Assembly: GCA_030426245.1 (NCBI GenBank)
Contig: JAUHYZ010000008.1
Coordinates: forward strand, 19,218 to 83,217
Direction of reading: 5' to 3'
DNA from: Alphaproteobacteria bacterium
GTDB taxonomy: Bacteria; Pseudomonadota; Alphaproteobacteria; Sphingomonadales; Sphingomonadaceae
DNA length: 64,000 nucleotides
Numbering within the stretch: position 1 is the first letter of the stretch; every line of letters starts with the position of its first letter. The notes below the pieces were generated by a model. That model had not been told where the DNA came from. It saw only the letters and a list, made by a program, of their open reading frames with translations, and made no database searches. Below, piece by piece: positions 9,302 to 17,684 of this stretch. Made by a program: the position numbers and the translations under genes.

Positions 9302-9499
9302 TCAGGCAATAATGTCGGGCAGCAGATTGTCCTCGATCATGGCGATCTGATCCTTCAGCAGCAATTTCCGTTTCTTAAGCCGGGCCAGTTGCAGCTGATC
9401 CAGAGAGCCAGCGGCAGTCAGCGCGTCAATCGCGGCGTCCATATCTCGGTGTTCGATGCGAAGGGTGGCAAGCCTTTTGCGCATCTCATCTTCATTCAC
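9302..9499 (-). CDS. DUF465 / YdcH-like small coiled-coil protein
   Basis: About 65 residues forming a helical hairpin of the DUF465 type: RKRLATLRIEHRDMDAAID, a short turn (TAAGSLDQ), then LQLARLKKRKLLLKDQIAMI. Such proteins are small, cytoplasmic and of unknown function. A GTG (complement ending at 9499, with GGGAG about 10 bases before it) is the likely start; an ATG at 9484 is the alternative. A second, shorter DUF465 gene lies about 180 bases away, divergently oriented. Confidence 0.78.
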   Translation of the reverse strand: MNEDEMRKRLATLRIEHRDMDAAIDALTAAGSLDQLQLARLKKRKLLLKDQIAMIEDNLLPDIIA

Positions 9500-9677
9500 C
9501 GTGAGGGATCTCCCAAACTCGACAGACCGCATTTACGCCTTCATGCGTCGCGCGGCGCAACACCAATTGCCGATCTACGGCTATTATGATTTGATGACAA
9601 TTGCGCGGCTTCGCCCGCAGGCGAGTCGCCCTTTGGGCATCCGGCAGGACGCCTGTAGATAGAAGGAGTTGCAACCA

Positions 9678-9833
9678 ATGGAATCGTCTCACATCACTGC
9701 ATTGCAAACCAAGCATGATGGGCTCGAACGCCGGATACGCGAAGAAATGGGCCGACCTTCCCCGGACGAGACGACGTTGCAGTACCTCAAGAAGCAGAAG
9801 CTCAAGATCAAGGAAGAGATCAACGATCTCTAA
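9678..9833 (+). CDS. Short DUF465 / YdcH-like protein
   Basis: An ORF of 51 residues beginning MESSHITALQTKHDGLE, with a strong ribosome binding site (AGAAGGAG, 9661-9668). The two helices are ALQTKHDGLERRIREEM and TTLQYLKKQKLKIKEEI, ending in NDL, as in the short YdcH/DUF465 proteins common in alphaproteobacteria. The protein is very charged with no signal peptide. It lies directly before ptsP but is probably a separate small cistron, about 76 bases upstream. The function is unknown. Confidence 0.78.
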   Translation: MESSHITALQTKHDGLERRIREEMGRPSPDETTLQYLKKQKLKIKEEINDL

Positions 9834-9909
9834 CCTGCGCGGCGGGGATGATTTGCCGGACACGTTCTGAAACATTCCCTTAGCGGTGATTGTGCGATAG
9901 GCGGGTGAT

Positions 9910-12180
9910 ATGACTGCCGCAGCGGCCGCCCGTTCTATCCTCACGCAGCTTCACGAAGTGATGGCTTCGCGCCTGCATGCGCAGGGCAAGCTCAATCAGG
10001 TCGTGGACATCATCGGTGAGGCCTTGGATAGCGAGGTGTGTTCGATCTACCTCCTTCGCGAGGGGATGCTCGAACTCTATGCAACCCGCGGCCTCAACCA
10101 GAGTGCTGTCCACGTCACCCGTATGGGTGTGGGCGAAGGCCTGACCGGCACCATAGCCGCCAATGTGGAAACGCTGAACCTGGCAGAGGCGACGGCGCAT
10201 CCGGAATTCCAGTATCGCCCCGAAACGGGCGAAGAGAAGTTCCATTCCTTCGCAGGCGTGCCGATCGTGCGACGCGAACGGGCCATCGGCGTGCTCACGG
10301 TGCAGCATGTCGATCCCCGCCGCTACGAAGAAGTGGAGATCGAGGCCCTGCAAACGGTCGCCATGGTGCTGGCCGAACTGATCGACAATGCAGGGCTGGT
10401 AGACGGAGAAGATGCCTCTGGCCGGGATGCGTCCCTTTCCGAACCCAACATTCTTAGCGGCCTTTCCCTGGTGAAGGGGCTGGCATCGGGCGTGGCGGTT
10501 TTCCATCAGCCGCGGATCACCATCGAGCACACCGTGGCGGAAGATACGGAGGCCGAGCGCCAGCGCGTCTATCTCGCCTTCGACAGAATGCGCGAACAGA
10601 TCGATCAGATGGCCGCGCAAGCCGAATTCGGGGTGGGCGGAGAGCATGAGGCCGTGCTCGAGACCTACAAGATGTTCGCTTATGACGAAGGGTGGAGCCG
10701 CCGGATCAATGAAGCGATCGATTCCGGTCTGACTGCAGAAGCGGCTATCGAACGCGTCCAGCAGCGCACGCGCATGAGGATGCGCGAGATCGACGATCCT
10801 CTGCTGGCCGAACGGATGCACGATCTGGAAGACCTCGCCAACCGTTTGCTCAGGATGGTTTCGGGCCAGGTTGGAACGGCTGCCAGCATGGGGCTGCGCG
10901 AGGATGCCATCCTGATCGCACGCAATCTGGGCCCGGCGGAGCTGCTGGAATATGACCGGAGACGCCTGAAGGGCGTCGTGCTCGAAGAAGGCTCCCTTAC
11001 CGCGCATGTGGTGATCGTGGCCCGGGCCATGGGCGTGCCCGTGGTCGGCCGTGTCGCCAATGTCCGTTCGCTCATTCGCGAAGGCGACCGGATCCTGCTC
11101 GACGGTGACGCGGCAAGAGTTTCCGTCCGTCCGCCGCCGAGCGTGATCGAGGCTTTCGAGGCGCGCTTTGCCAAGAGCAAGGAACGCCAGGCCGCCTACG
11201 CCAAATTGCGTGACGTGAAACCGTTCACCAAGGATGGAACGCGCATCACCGTGATGATGAATGCGGGGCTGCGCGACGATATCCCGACTCTCAATCTCAC
11301 CGGTGCTGATGGGATCGGGCTGTTCCGCACGGAGTTTCAGTTCCTGGTCGCTGCGACGATGCCGCAGCGCGAGCGGCAGACCAGGCTCTACCGGGATATT
11401 CTAGAGGCCGCCGGCGATCGGCCAGTGATCTTCCGGACGGTCGATATCGGCGGTGATAAAACATTGTCCTATATGCGCAGCGAGTATTCGGAGCTCGACG
11501 AAAATCCGGCCATGGGCTGGCGCGCATTGCGGCTTGCGTTGGAGCGCGAAGGCCTGCTGAAGGCGCAGGCGCGTTCTCTGATCGAGGCCGCGGCGGGCAA
11601 GACGCTCAACGTCATGTTCCCGCTCGTTTCCGAGCCGTGGGAATTCGATGCTGCGCGCCAGGTGTTCGAACAGCAGCTGGCCTTCCTCAAGCAGCAAAAG
11701 AAAAAGCTGCCCGAACAGATCCGCTATGGGGCGATGCTGGAAGTGCCCGCATTGGCCGAGGTCCTCGATCTGATCATGCCGAAGCTTTCGTTCCTGTCGA
11801 TCGGAACCAACGATCTCACCCAGTTCCTGTTCGCGGCCGATCGCTCCAACCCCAAACTTGCGGAACGATACGATTGGCTGAGCCCTTCCATCCTGCGGTT
11901 TATCAGTCGCGTCGTTAAATCGACCGAAGGGAACAATGTGGACGTGACCGTCTGCGGGGAAATGGGCGGCCGGCGGCTGGAGGCGCTGGCTTTGCTGGGA
12001 ATTGGGATCAGACGTCTTTCGATCACGCCGGCGGCTATCGGCCCGATCAAGGAGCTGGTCTGCAAGGTTGATCTTGCCGAGATTGGCGAGGCGATGACCG
12101 GGTGGCTGGCCCATCCCCCGGCCAATATGCGCAAGACCCTTGAAGACTGGGCTGCCGATCGCGATATCGAATACGACTAG
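9910..12180 (+). CDS. ptsP: Phosphoenolpyruvate-protein phosphotransferase PtsP (EI-Ntr, GAF domain)
   Basis: Starts the nitrogen-related phosphotransfer chain by autophosphorylating from PEP and passing phosphate to NPr. The 756-residue protein has an N-terminal GAF domain (about 15-165, with GVGEGLTGTIAANVET and FAGVPIVRRERAIGVLTVQH). The helical HPr-binding region follows. The swivelling phosphohistidine domain has H366 in SLTAHVVIVARAMGVPVVG. The C-terminal PEP-binding barrel has GADGIGLFRTEFQFL, IRYGAMLEVPA, FLSIGTNDLTQF and the catalytic cysteine about C682 in VCGEMGG. In other alphaproteobacteria the GAF domain senses glutamine; that is inferred here. No NPr or EIIA-Ntr gene is in the window. 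Confidence 0.95.
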   Translation: MTAAAAARSILTQLHEVMASRLHAQGKLNQVVDIIGEALDSEVCSIYLLREGMLELYATRGLNQSAVHVTRMGVGEGLTGTIAANVETLNLAEATAHPEFQYRPETGEEKFHSFAGVPIVRRERAIGVLTVQHVDPRRYEEVEIEALQTVAMVLAELIDNAGLVDGEDASGRDASLSEPNILSGLSLVKGLASGVAVFHQPRITIEHTVAEDTEAERQRVYLAFDRMREQIDQMAAQAEFGVGGEHEAVLETYKMFAYDEGWSRRINEAIDSGLTAEAAIERVQQRTRMRMREIDDPLLAERMHDLEDLANRLLRMVSGQVGTAASMGLREDAILIARNLGPAELLEYDRRRLKGVVLEEGSLTAHVVIVARAMGVPVVGRVANVRSLIREGDRILLDGDAARVSVRPPPSVIEAFEARFAKSKERQAAYAKLRDVKPFTKDGTRITVMMNAGLRDDIPTLNLTGADGIGLFRTEFQFLVAATMPQRERQTRLYRDILEAAGDRPVIFRTVDIGGDKTLSYMRSEYSELDENPAMGWRALRLALEREGLLKAQARSLIEAAAGKTLNVMFPLVSEPWEFDAARQVFEQQLAFLKQQKKKLPEQIRYGAMLEVPALAEVLDLIMPKLSFLSIGTNDLTQFLFAADRSNPKLAERYDWLSPSILRFISRVVKSTEGNNVDVTVCGEMGGRRLEALALLGIGIRRLSITPAAIGPIKELVCKVDLAEIGEAMTGWLAHPPANMRKTLEDWAADRDIEYD

Positions 12181-12369
12181 GTGATTGCCTTGACCGGCTG
12201 ATTGTCACAGGATGGTCAAGGTATCTGCTTCGCAGCGATTTCGTCGTACATATGCGTCGTTCGGTCGCGGCAGGAAGGGACGGGCCGGTCATTTGCTTGA
12301 CTTGGCAGAGTCTGATTGATTCCTTCCCTTTCGGGCAAATTCAACAATCTGTCTGTAATCGGGTCTGCA

Positions 12370-13194
12370 ATGGACGATGATGAAGTAATCGCGGAGCATG
12401 ATGCGCTCCCCGTCAGTGTCGGGGACAGGCTTCGTGCTGCGCGAGAGGCAAAGGGGCTTGGGCTGGACGAGGTCGCGGCCGAGACCCGAATTGCCAAGCG
12501 GCATCTGGAGCAGATCGAAGCCGGCAAACTGGAAGAACTTCCGGGCCGGACCTATGCGGTGGGCTTTTCGCGCAGCTATGCAAAGCTTCTGGAGCTCGAC
12601 GATGACGAGATTGCGCGCGATGTGCGCGCGGAGCTTGCCAGCTACGAGCAGACCGAAAATGTCAGGCCACGTGACTTCGAGCCGGGTGATCCCGCCCGTG
12701 TTCCCTCGGCCCGCCTCGCCTGGATTTCGGCCTTCGCCGGAATTGCGATTTTCGCGGCCGGCTGTGTATTTCTCTGGAGCAGCTTTATCGCTCCTGCAGG
12801 CCGGCTTCCTGCGCTTGGCAGCGAAGAGGCGCCCGCTGCTGTCTCCGATACAGCGGTAGGTCAGGCGCCCGCCGAATTGGCGACGAGTTCACAGCCGCCC
12901 GATCAAGTCATTTTCACGGCGCTTGAAGAGGGTATCTGGGTCAAGTTCTATGAGCGTGGCGGTGCGCAGTTGATGCAGAAGCAGATGAGTCTGGGTGAGA
13001 CCTACACCGTACCTGCCGGGGCAGACGGACCGCTATTGTGGACCGGCCGCCCCGACGCGCTGAAAATCACGGTTGGCGGCAACCCGGTGCCCAAGCTGTC
13101 CGAGACGGACCGTGTGATGAAAGACGTGCCGGTGACAGCCGACGCCTTGCTGGTTCGCCAGAACGTGGATGAGGCCGCGTCGCCCACAGCTTAG
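12370..13194 (+). CDS. RodZ-like protein: N-terminal HTH, one membrane helix, DUF4115 domain
   Basis: 274 residues in three parts. An Xre-type helix-turn-helix lies at about 18-70 (GDRLRAAREAKGLGLDEVA, then RTYAVGFSRSYAKLL). A single membrane helix lies at about 115-138 (RLAWISAFAGIAIFAAGC). A periplasmic C-terminal DUF4115-like domain follows (VIFTALEEGIWVKFYE, about 176-265). This is the layout of RodZ, which links MreB to the cell-wall elongation machinery; DNA binding is not its main role. The start is the ATG at 12370 giving MDDDEVIAEHDALPV; an in-frame upstream extension to 12316 looks non-coding. It precedes the YbgF-like gene by about 125 bases on the same strand. Confidence 0.82.
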   Translation: MDDDEVIAEHDALPVSVGDRLRAAREAKGLGLDEVAAETRIAKRHLEQIEAGKLEELPGRTYAVGFSRSYAKLLELDDDEIARDVRAELASYEQTENVRPRDFEPGDPARVPSARLAWISAFAGIAIFAAGCVFLWSSFIAPAGRLPALGSEEAPAAVSDTAVGQAPAELATSSQPPDQVIFTALEEGIWVKFYERGGAQLMQKQMSLGETYTVPAGADGPLLWTGRPDALKITVGGNPVPKLSETDRVMKDVPVTADALLVRQNVDEAASPTA

Positions 13195-13319
13195 CTTACG
13201 CGCCAACTCGACAAGCGAATCCTGGATTGGCAATGTCGTAGGTCCTATTTGTTCAGCTTCGGTTCGTCGCGCATGGGCCATTCTGAATTTGAATTCGGTG
13301 ACACGGGAGAAACAGGACA

Positions 13320-14258
13320 ATGATGGCTCGATGGGTACAGCCGCGCATGATCGCCTTGGCAATGGCGCTGGCCAGTACTGGTTTGACAGCGCTTCCCGCA
13401 GCGGCGCAATCGGGCGATCAGGATGCGCGCCTGCGCAAGATCGAAGCGGAAGTGCGCGCGCTTCAGCGCAAGGTGTTCCCGGGCGCTGACGGCCGCTTCT
13501 TCACGCCTGAAGTGGATACGTCCGATGCGGCCACGCCTGCTCCCAGCGCCGCCCCGGCAACTACGGCGGTGACGGACATCCTGGGCCGTCTCCAGTCGCT
13601 GGAATCGCAGCTTGCCGTTCTGACTGCGCAGACGGAGGAGAACACCAATGCCATTGCCCGGCTGACCGAGCGCCTGGATGCGCAAGGTGCAGTGCCGGGG
13701 ACGGGAGTTAGCGCTCCCTCGCCGCAGGGCACCCCATTGCCGCCTGCGCAAAGGACCGGCGAAATTCTGCCTTCGCAGTCGTCTCAAGCGCAGGAGCCGG
13801 CCGAACCGGCGGGACCAAGCCCGGAGCGCATCGAAGCCGTTCAGGCGATCGCCAAGCCGCAGACTTCCGATGCCGGAGACGACGAATATGTCTACGGTTT
13901 CCGCTTGTGGGATGCGGGGTTCTACCCCGAAGCGCAGCAGCAATTGACCTTGTACCTCAACGAATATCCGGATCATTGGCGCGCCAGCTACGGCCGCAAC
14001 CTGCTTGGCCGGGCATTTCTGGACGATGGGAAGCCGCGGGAAGCGGCGCCGTGGTTCCTGAAGAACTATCAGGCTGACAAGCAGGGCGTGCGTGCGGCCG
14101 ACAGCCTGCTCTTCCTCGCGGAATCGATGATCGCAATAGACGATACGAACCGGGCCTGCATTGCACTTGCCGAATTCAGCGAGACCTATCCGGCAATCGC
14201 TTCCGGGCGGCTCTCCGGCCAGTATCAGGACAATCGCGGCAAGGTGAACTGCAATTGA
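13320..14258 (+). CDS. YbgF/CpoB-like periplasmic coiled-coil/TPR protein
   Basis: 312 residues. A cleavable signal peptide (cleavage near ALPAAAQSG, about residue 30) targets it to the periplasm. A first coiled-coil segment (ARLRKIEAEVRALQRKV) is followed by a Pro/Ala-rich linker and a second coil (LGRLQSLESQLAVLTAQ). The C-terminal half has tetratricopeptide-type repeats (YVYGFRLWDAGFYPEAQQQL, AFLDDGKPREAAPWFLKNY, ADSLLFLAESMIA). This matches CpoB/YbgF, which couples the Tol-Pal machine to peptidoglycan synthesis. No tol or pal gene is visible here, unlike the usual arrangement. The stop codon lies inside the presumed start region of tilS. Confidence 0.82.
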   Translation: MMARWVQPRMIALAMALASTGLTALPAAAQSGDQDARLRKIEAEVRALQRKVFPGADGRFFTPEVDTSDAATPAPSAAPATTAVTDILGRLQSLESQLAVLTAQTEENTNAIARLTERLDAQGAVPGTGVSAPSPQGTPLPPAQRTGEILPSQSSQAQEPAEPAGPSPERIEAVQAIAKPQTSDAGDDEYVYGFRLWDAGFYPEAQQQLTLYLNEYPDHWRASYGRNLLGRAFLDDGKPREAAPWFLKNYQADKQGVRAADSLLFLAESMIAIDDTNRACIALAEFSETYPAIASGRLSGQYQDNRGKVNCN

Positions 14259-15213
14259 GGCGCTGTCTCACAAGCTGATTGCGCGATTTGCGGCCGATCT
14301 CGCTCGGATCTGGCCGGAGGGCGACCGGCTTGGTCTTGCAGTGTCGGGCGGGCCGGACAGTCTTGCTCTGCTGCTGTTGGCCAATGCTGCAGTGCCGGAG
14401 CGGCTCGCCGTTGCGACGGTCGATCACGGTTTGCGGCCGGAAAGCGCTTCGGAAGCTGCAATGGTGGCGGAGCTGTGCGCGGCCTATGGCATTCCGCATG
14501 AAATCCTCAATGTGAAGGTCGCCTCCGGGAACCTGCAGGACCGTGCCCGCAAAGCCCGCTATGGAGCGCTTGCAGGCTGGATGGCGCGAAGCGGCCTCAC
14601 CGCTTTGGCGACAGGGCATCACGCGGACGACCAGGCGGAAACGCTGATCATGCGGCTCAATCGCGGGAGCGGCGTCGCCGGCCTCGCTGGCGTACGTGCA
14701 AGAGGGATCGTACCGGGTACTGACTTCGCTTTGCTGCGGCCTTTGATCGGCTGGCGGCGGGAGGAACTGGCACGGATAGTCGAGACATCCGGTATCGAAC
14801 CGGCCCAGGATCCGAGCAACGAGGATCCCCGATTTGACCGGGCACGCATTCGCGAAGCATTGAAGGAAGCCGACTGGCTCGATGTTCAGGGTGTTGCCGC
14901 AAGCGCGGCCTACCTGGCCGAGGCCGAAGGCGTCATGCAGTGGGCCGCACAGCGCGAATGGAACGAGGCCGTCAAGGTCGGCGAAGGGGAAATCGTCTAT
15001 ACGCCCTCTGCACCGCAGCCCATCCGCATGCGTATCGTGGCTCGTGCGATCGGCATTCTGGGCGGGGAACCCAGGCTCAGCGCCGTCGCGCGGCTCATGC
15101 AGCGTTTGCGCAATGGCAAGGATGCGACGCTGGGCGGGGTTGTGGCGCGCGTCGACAAGAACAGCTGGACGTTCCGCCGCGAACCGCCGCGCCGCATAAA
15201 AGGGCCGGAATAG
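14254..15213 (+). CDS. tilS: tRNA(Ile)-lysidine synthetase TilS, probable non-standard start codon
   Basis: Adds lysine to C34 of tRNA-Ile(CAU) so that it reads AUA. The N-type PP-loop AVSGGPDSLALLLL is clear, followed by TVDHGLRPES, TGHHADDQAETLIMRL and RPLIGWRREEL. The frame contains no ATG, GTG or TTG between the upstream TGA at 14245 and the GTG at 14341. That GTG lies inside the PP-loop strand and would delete the beta strand before SGGPDS. The natural N-terminus (EALSHKLIARFAADLARIW) is open from an ATT at 14254, which overlaps the ybgF stop and has AAGGTG 8 bases upstream. CTG at 14263 is another option. The C-terminal TilS domain appears short. Confidence 0.88.
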   Translation: MEALSHKLIARFAADLARIWPEGDRLGLAVSGGPDSLALLLLANAAVPERLAVATVDHGLRPESASEAAMVAELCAAYGIPHEILNVKVASGNLQDRARKARYGALAGWMARSGLTALATGHHADDQAETLIMRLNRGSGVAGLAGVRARGIVPGTDFALLRPLIGWRREELARIVETSGIEPAQDPSNEDPRFDRARIREALKEADWLDVQGVAASAAYLAEAEGVMQWAAQREWNEAVKVGEGEIVYTPSAPQPIRMRIVARAIGILGGEPRLSAVARLMQRLRNGKDATLGGVVARVDKNSWTFRREPPRRIKGPE

Positions 15214-15235
15214 TCAGCCGGAGGGTCGCTCGCGG

Positions 15236-16465
15236 TCAGCTTACGCCGGCTTTTACCAGTGCGAGTTCTTCGAACAGGTCGGAATAATTGTTGACCATTA
15301 CATCGATGTCGAAGCACTTCACCCGCTCGGAAGCTGCGGCTGCGAGCGCAGCACGCCGCGCCGGATCGGCGATCAGTTCGCTCATCTTCGCGGCCAGAGC
15401 ATCGACATCGTCGACGGGCACCAACTCGCCGCTCACTCCCGGTTCGATCACGTCGCGCGGGCCGAATTCACAGTCGGAAAGCAGCAGCGGTGTGCCTGCA
15501 GCCATTGCCTCGGCGGCGACAGTCGGAAACCCTTCCCATCTGCTCGGCAACACGAACAGCTCGGCCCGGTGCATCCAGGCGTAGGGATTGGCAACGAAGC
15601 CGATGAAGCGAACATATTCGCCAACACCCAGCTTGGCCGCCAGGACGTGCAGCTCCGCCAGCCGGCTGCCTTTGCCCAGGATCACCAATGCATGGCTGCG
15701 CCAGAGCCCGCTTGCGGCGAAGGCGCGGATCAGCACTTCATGCGCCTTCTGATATTCGAGCCGACCGGCGGTAAGAATGAAGGGCCGCTTGGGCGCGCCC
15801 GGCAGGCAGTCGTCAAGCCGCGAACGGATAGTCTCGATATCGATGGGATTGTTGATCATCCGCATGCGACCGCGCTCGAGCCCGAGATCCTTGGTCAGTC
15901 CTTCGGCCATGTCGGATGAATTGGCGAGCACGACGTCCGCCGCACGATAGGCCTTCTTGGTAAGGCCCAGCGAAACGGCCGCAGCCAGCTTGTTGGGGCT
16001 TTCCTCTTCGACCACGGAGACCACGTTATTGCCTTCGCGGGCGATCCATTTGGGGCGCTTGCGGCCCAGGCCGGTCAGACCCAGCCAGGCGAGCAGATTC
16101 GTGCCCTTGAGAAAACTCATCATGACATCCGGCTGGGTCTCGCGGATCATGTCGCGGAATGCCAGCGGCGCGCGCATCGCGCTGCCCAATACTTTTCCCG
16201 GTGTGAACTGGGCCGAGTTCGGACCGTCATAGTTGAAATACTTGTCGCCATCAGGCGCCGTCAGCACTCGATCCATATCGACCTGGCCCATATAGGGTCC
16301 CGCGGCACGCAGCAGGCCCATCTTGACCTCGACGCGTTTGGGATCGAGCCGGTTCATCAGGTGGACCGCAACGCGTTCCGCGCCGCCACCATGCAGCGAG
16401 CTCAACAGGAGCAACACTCGGACAGGACGACCAAGTGTTTGAACTGCCGAGGGTTTTCCATGCAT
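15236..16465 (-). CDS. Glycosyltransferase family 4 (GT-B fold)
   Basis: About 409 residues. The N-terminal Rossmann half starts VRVLLLLSSLHGGGAERVA, the nucleotide-sugar-associated GGGAER motif of GT4 enzymes. The C-terminal half has ILTAGRLEYQKAHEVLI and the EX7E-type motif in RWEGFPTVAAEAMAAGTPLL. Retaining transfer of a sugar to a polysaccharide or lipid precursor at the inner face of the membrane is likely; donor and acceptor are unknown. The start is at an ATG giving MHGKPSAVQ; longer in-frame starts reach 16513. No other polysaccharide genes surround it; the divergent neighbour is a phospholipase D-type synthase. Confidence 0.85.
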   Translation of the reverse strand: MHGKPSAVQTLGRPVRVLLLLSSLHGGGAERVAVHLMNRLDPKRVEVKMGLLRAAGPYMGQVDMDRVLTAPDGDKYFNYDGPNSAQFTPGKVLGSAMRAPLAFRDMIRETQPDVMMSFLKGTNLLAWLGLTGLGRKRPKWIAREGNNVVSVVEEESPNKLAAAVSLGLTKKAYRAADVVLANSSDMAEGLTKDLGLERGRMRMINNPIDIETIRSRLDDCLPGAPKRPFILTAGRLEYQKAHEVLIRAFAASGLWRSHALVILGKGSRLAELHVLAAKLGVGEYVRFIGFVANPYAWMHRAELFVLPSRWEGFPTVAAEAMAAGTPLLLSDCEFGPRDVIEPGVSGELVPVDDVDALAAKMSELIADPARRAALAAAASERVKCFDIDVMVNNYSDLFEELALVKAGVS

Positions 16466-16565
16466 ACTAAATTCTCTGGGGGAGTTTCGCGGGCTTATTG
16501 CCATTGCCTCCAAGCGCTGGCAAGGAGCGCAGCGACGAACGGAGATATCCTAAGGAGCATTGGCG

Positions 16566-17672
16566 TTGGCTCGCTTCGAGCTGCTGGTCGGATCGGGCGA
16601 ATTCTGGTCGCGCGCTGCACAAGACATTGCGGCTGCGAAACGGCGCGTGCTCGTCCAGGCGATGACTTTCGAAGGCGATGCCGCCGGAACCGCCGCCGCG
16701 CAGGCAATCGGTGCGAGCAAGGCGCTGGACCGGCGTGTGTTGGTCGACGATTATTCCCGCCACGTGATCAACGACACCTTTCTGCTTTTCTCGCGTGATC
16801 CGAAACTGGTTTCGGAAGCTTCGGCGACCTGGGCCATGTTCGATGCACTGCGGCAAAACGGCGCCGATATACGGGTAACCAATCCGATCGGGAGAAATCC
16901 GTTCCGTTATCCGGCACGCAATCATAAGAAATTGCTGATCATGGACAATGCGGTGTGGCTTGGCGGCATCAACTTTTCCGACCATAATTTCGAATGGCAC
17001 GACATGATGCTGCGTATCGAAGATGGCGCGGTTGCCGATTGGCTTGCCACGCATTTCGAAGCGGACTGGCAGGGAGACCCGGGATTCGCATGCCGGGATT
17101 TCGGACCCGATCTTCAGATCATGAGCTTTGACGGTGCAACCAATGTCGCGCAGTCGCATGGCTTGCTGGCTTACTTTGCCGAAGCGAAACATTCCATCGA
17201 AGTGCTTTCGGCCTATCCCACCATGCCATTCACCGAAGCCATGGCGCATGCGGCCGCCCGCGGCGTCGACATTACGATTCACACGCCGCGGCCTAACAAC
17301 AAGCCGATAGTCCGGGATTACTTGTTGGGTTTCGCTTCCAAGGCTGGAATCAAACTTTCGATGATCGATCGGATGACTCACGTGAAGGCCGCGCTGATCG
17401 ATGGCGAGATCTTGCTCGCAGGGTCCAGCAATTTCGATTTCGTCAGCTACAGGCTCAACAGCGAATATATCGCGGTATTGCGGGACAAGGCTCTGATCGC
17501 GGATGTCGAGGCACGCCTGCTCGCTCCGGCCAGAGCGGAAGGGCAACCGCCCAGACAAAGCGAACAGCACGGTTGGGCGCCGTTCAAGGCGAAAGTGACG
17601 CTGAAAGCGGCCGACATGGCGCTGCGGTTAATCCGCCCGGGCAAGCGCGTCGGGGAATGGCAAGGGCCTTAG
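16566..17672 (+). CDS. Phospholipase D / cardiolipin synthase-like protein
   Basis: About 368 residues with two HKD motifs: NHKKLLIMDN (H about 120) and THVKAALIDG (H about 272). Each is followed by the usual Gly-Ser/Asn segment (GGINFSDHNF; AGSSNFDFVSYRLNSE). Two HKD motifs make one active site, through a phosphohistidine intermediate. Transfer between phosphatidylglycerols to make cardiolipin is the most likely reaction, but a phosphodiesterase is possible. There is no N-terminal membrane helix as in ClsA, so it is nearer ClsB. The start is likely TTG at 16566, with AAGGAG 8 bases upstream; a TTG at 16560 is too close to that site. Confidence 0.83.
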   Translation: MARFELLVGSGEFWSRAAQDIAAAKRRVLVQAMTFEGDAAGTAAAQAIGASKALDRRVLVDDYSRHVINDTFLLFSRDPKLVSEASATWAMFDALRQNGADIRVTNPIGRNPFRYPARNHKKLLIMDNAVWLGGINFSDHNFEWHDMMLRIEDGAVADWLATHFEADWQGDPGFACRDFGPDLQIMSFDGATNVAQSHGLLAYFAEAKHSIEVLSAYPTMPFTEAMAHAAARGVDITIHTPRPNNKPIVRDYLLGFASKAGIKLSMIDRMTHVKAALIDGEILLAGSSNFDFVSYRLNSEYIAVLRDKALIADVEARLLAPARAEGQPPRQSEQHGWAPFKAKVTLKAADMALRLIRPGKRVGEWQGP

Positions 17673-17684
17673 CGCACGCTTCAG

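Noticed and set aside
9880..11007. 375-codon minus-strand frame over ptsP
   Set aside because: A shadow of the well-supported ptsP frame with no motif or ribosome binding site.
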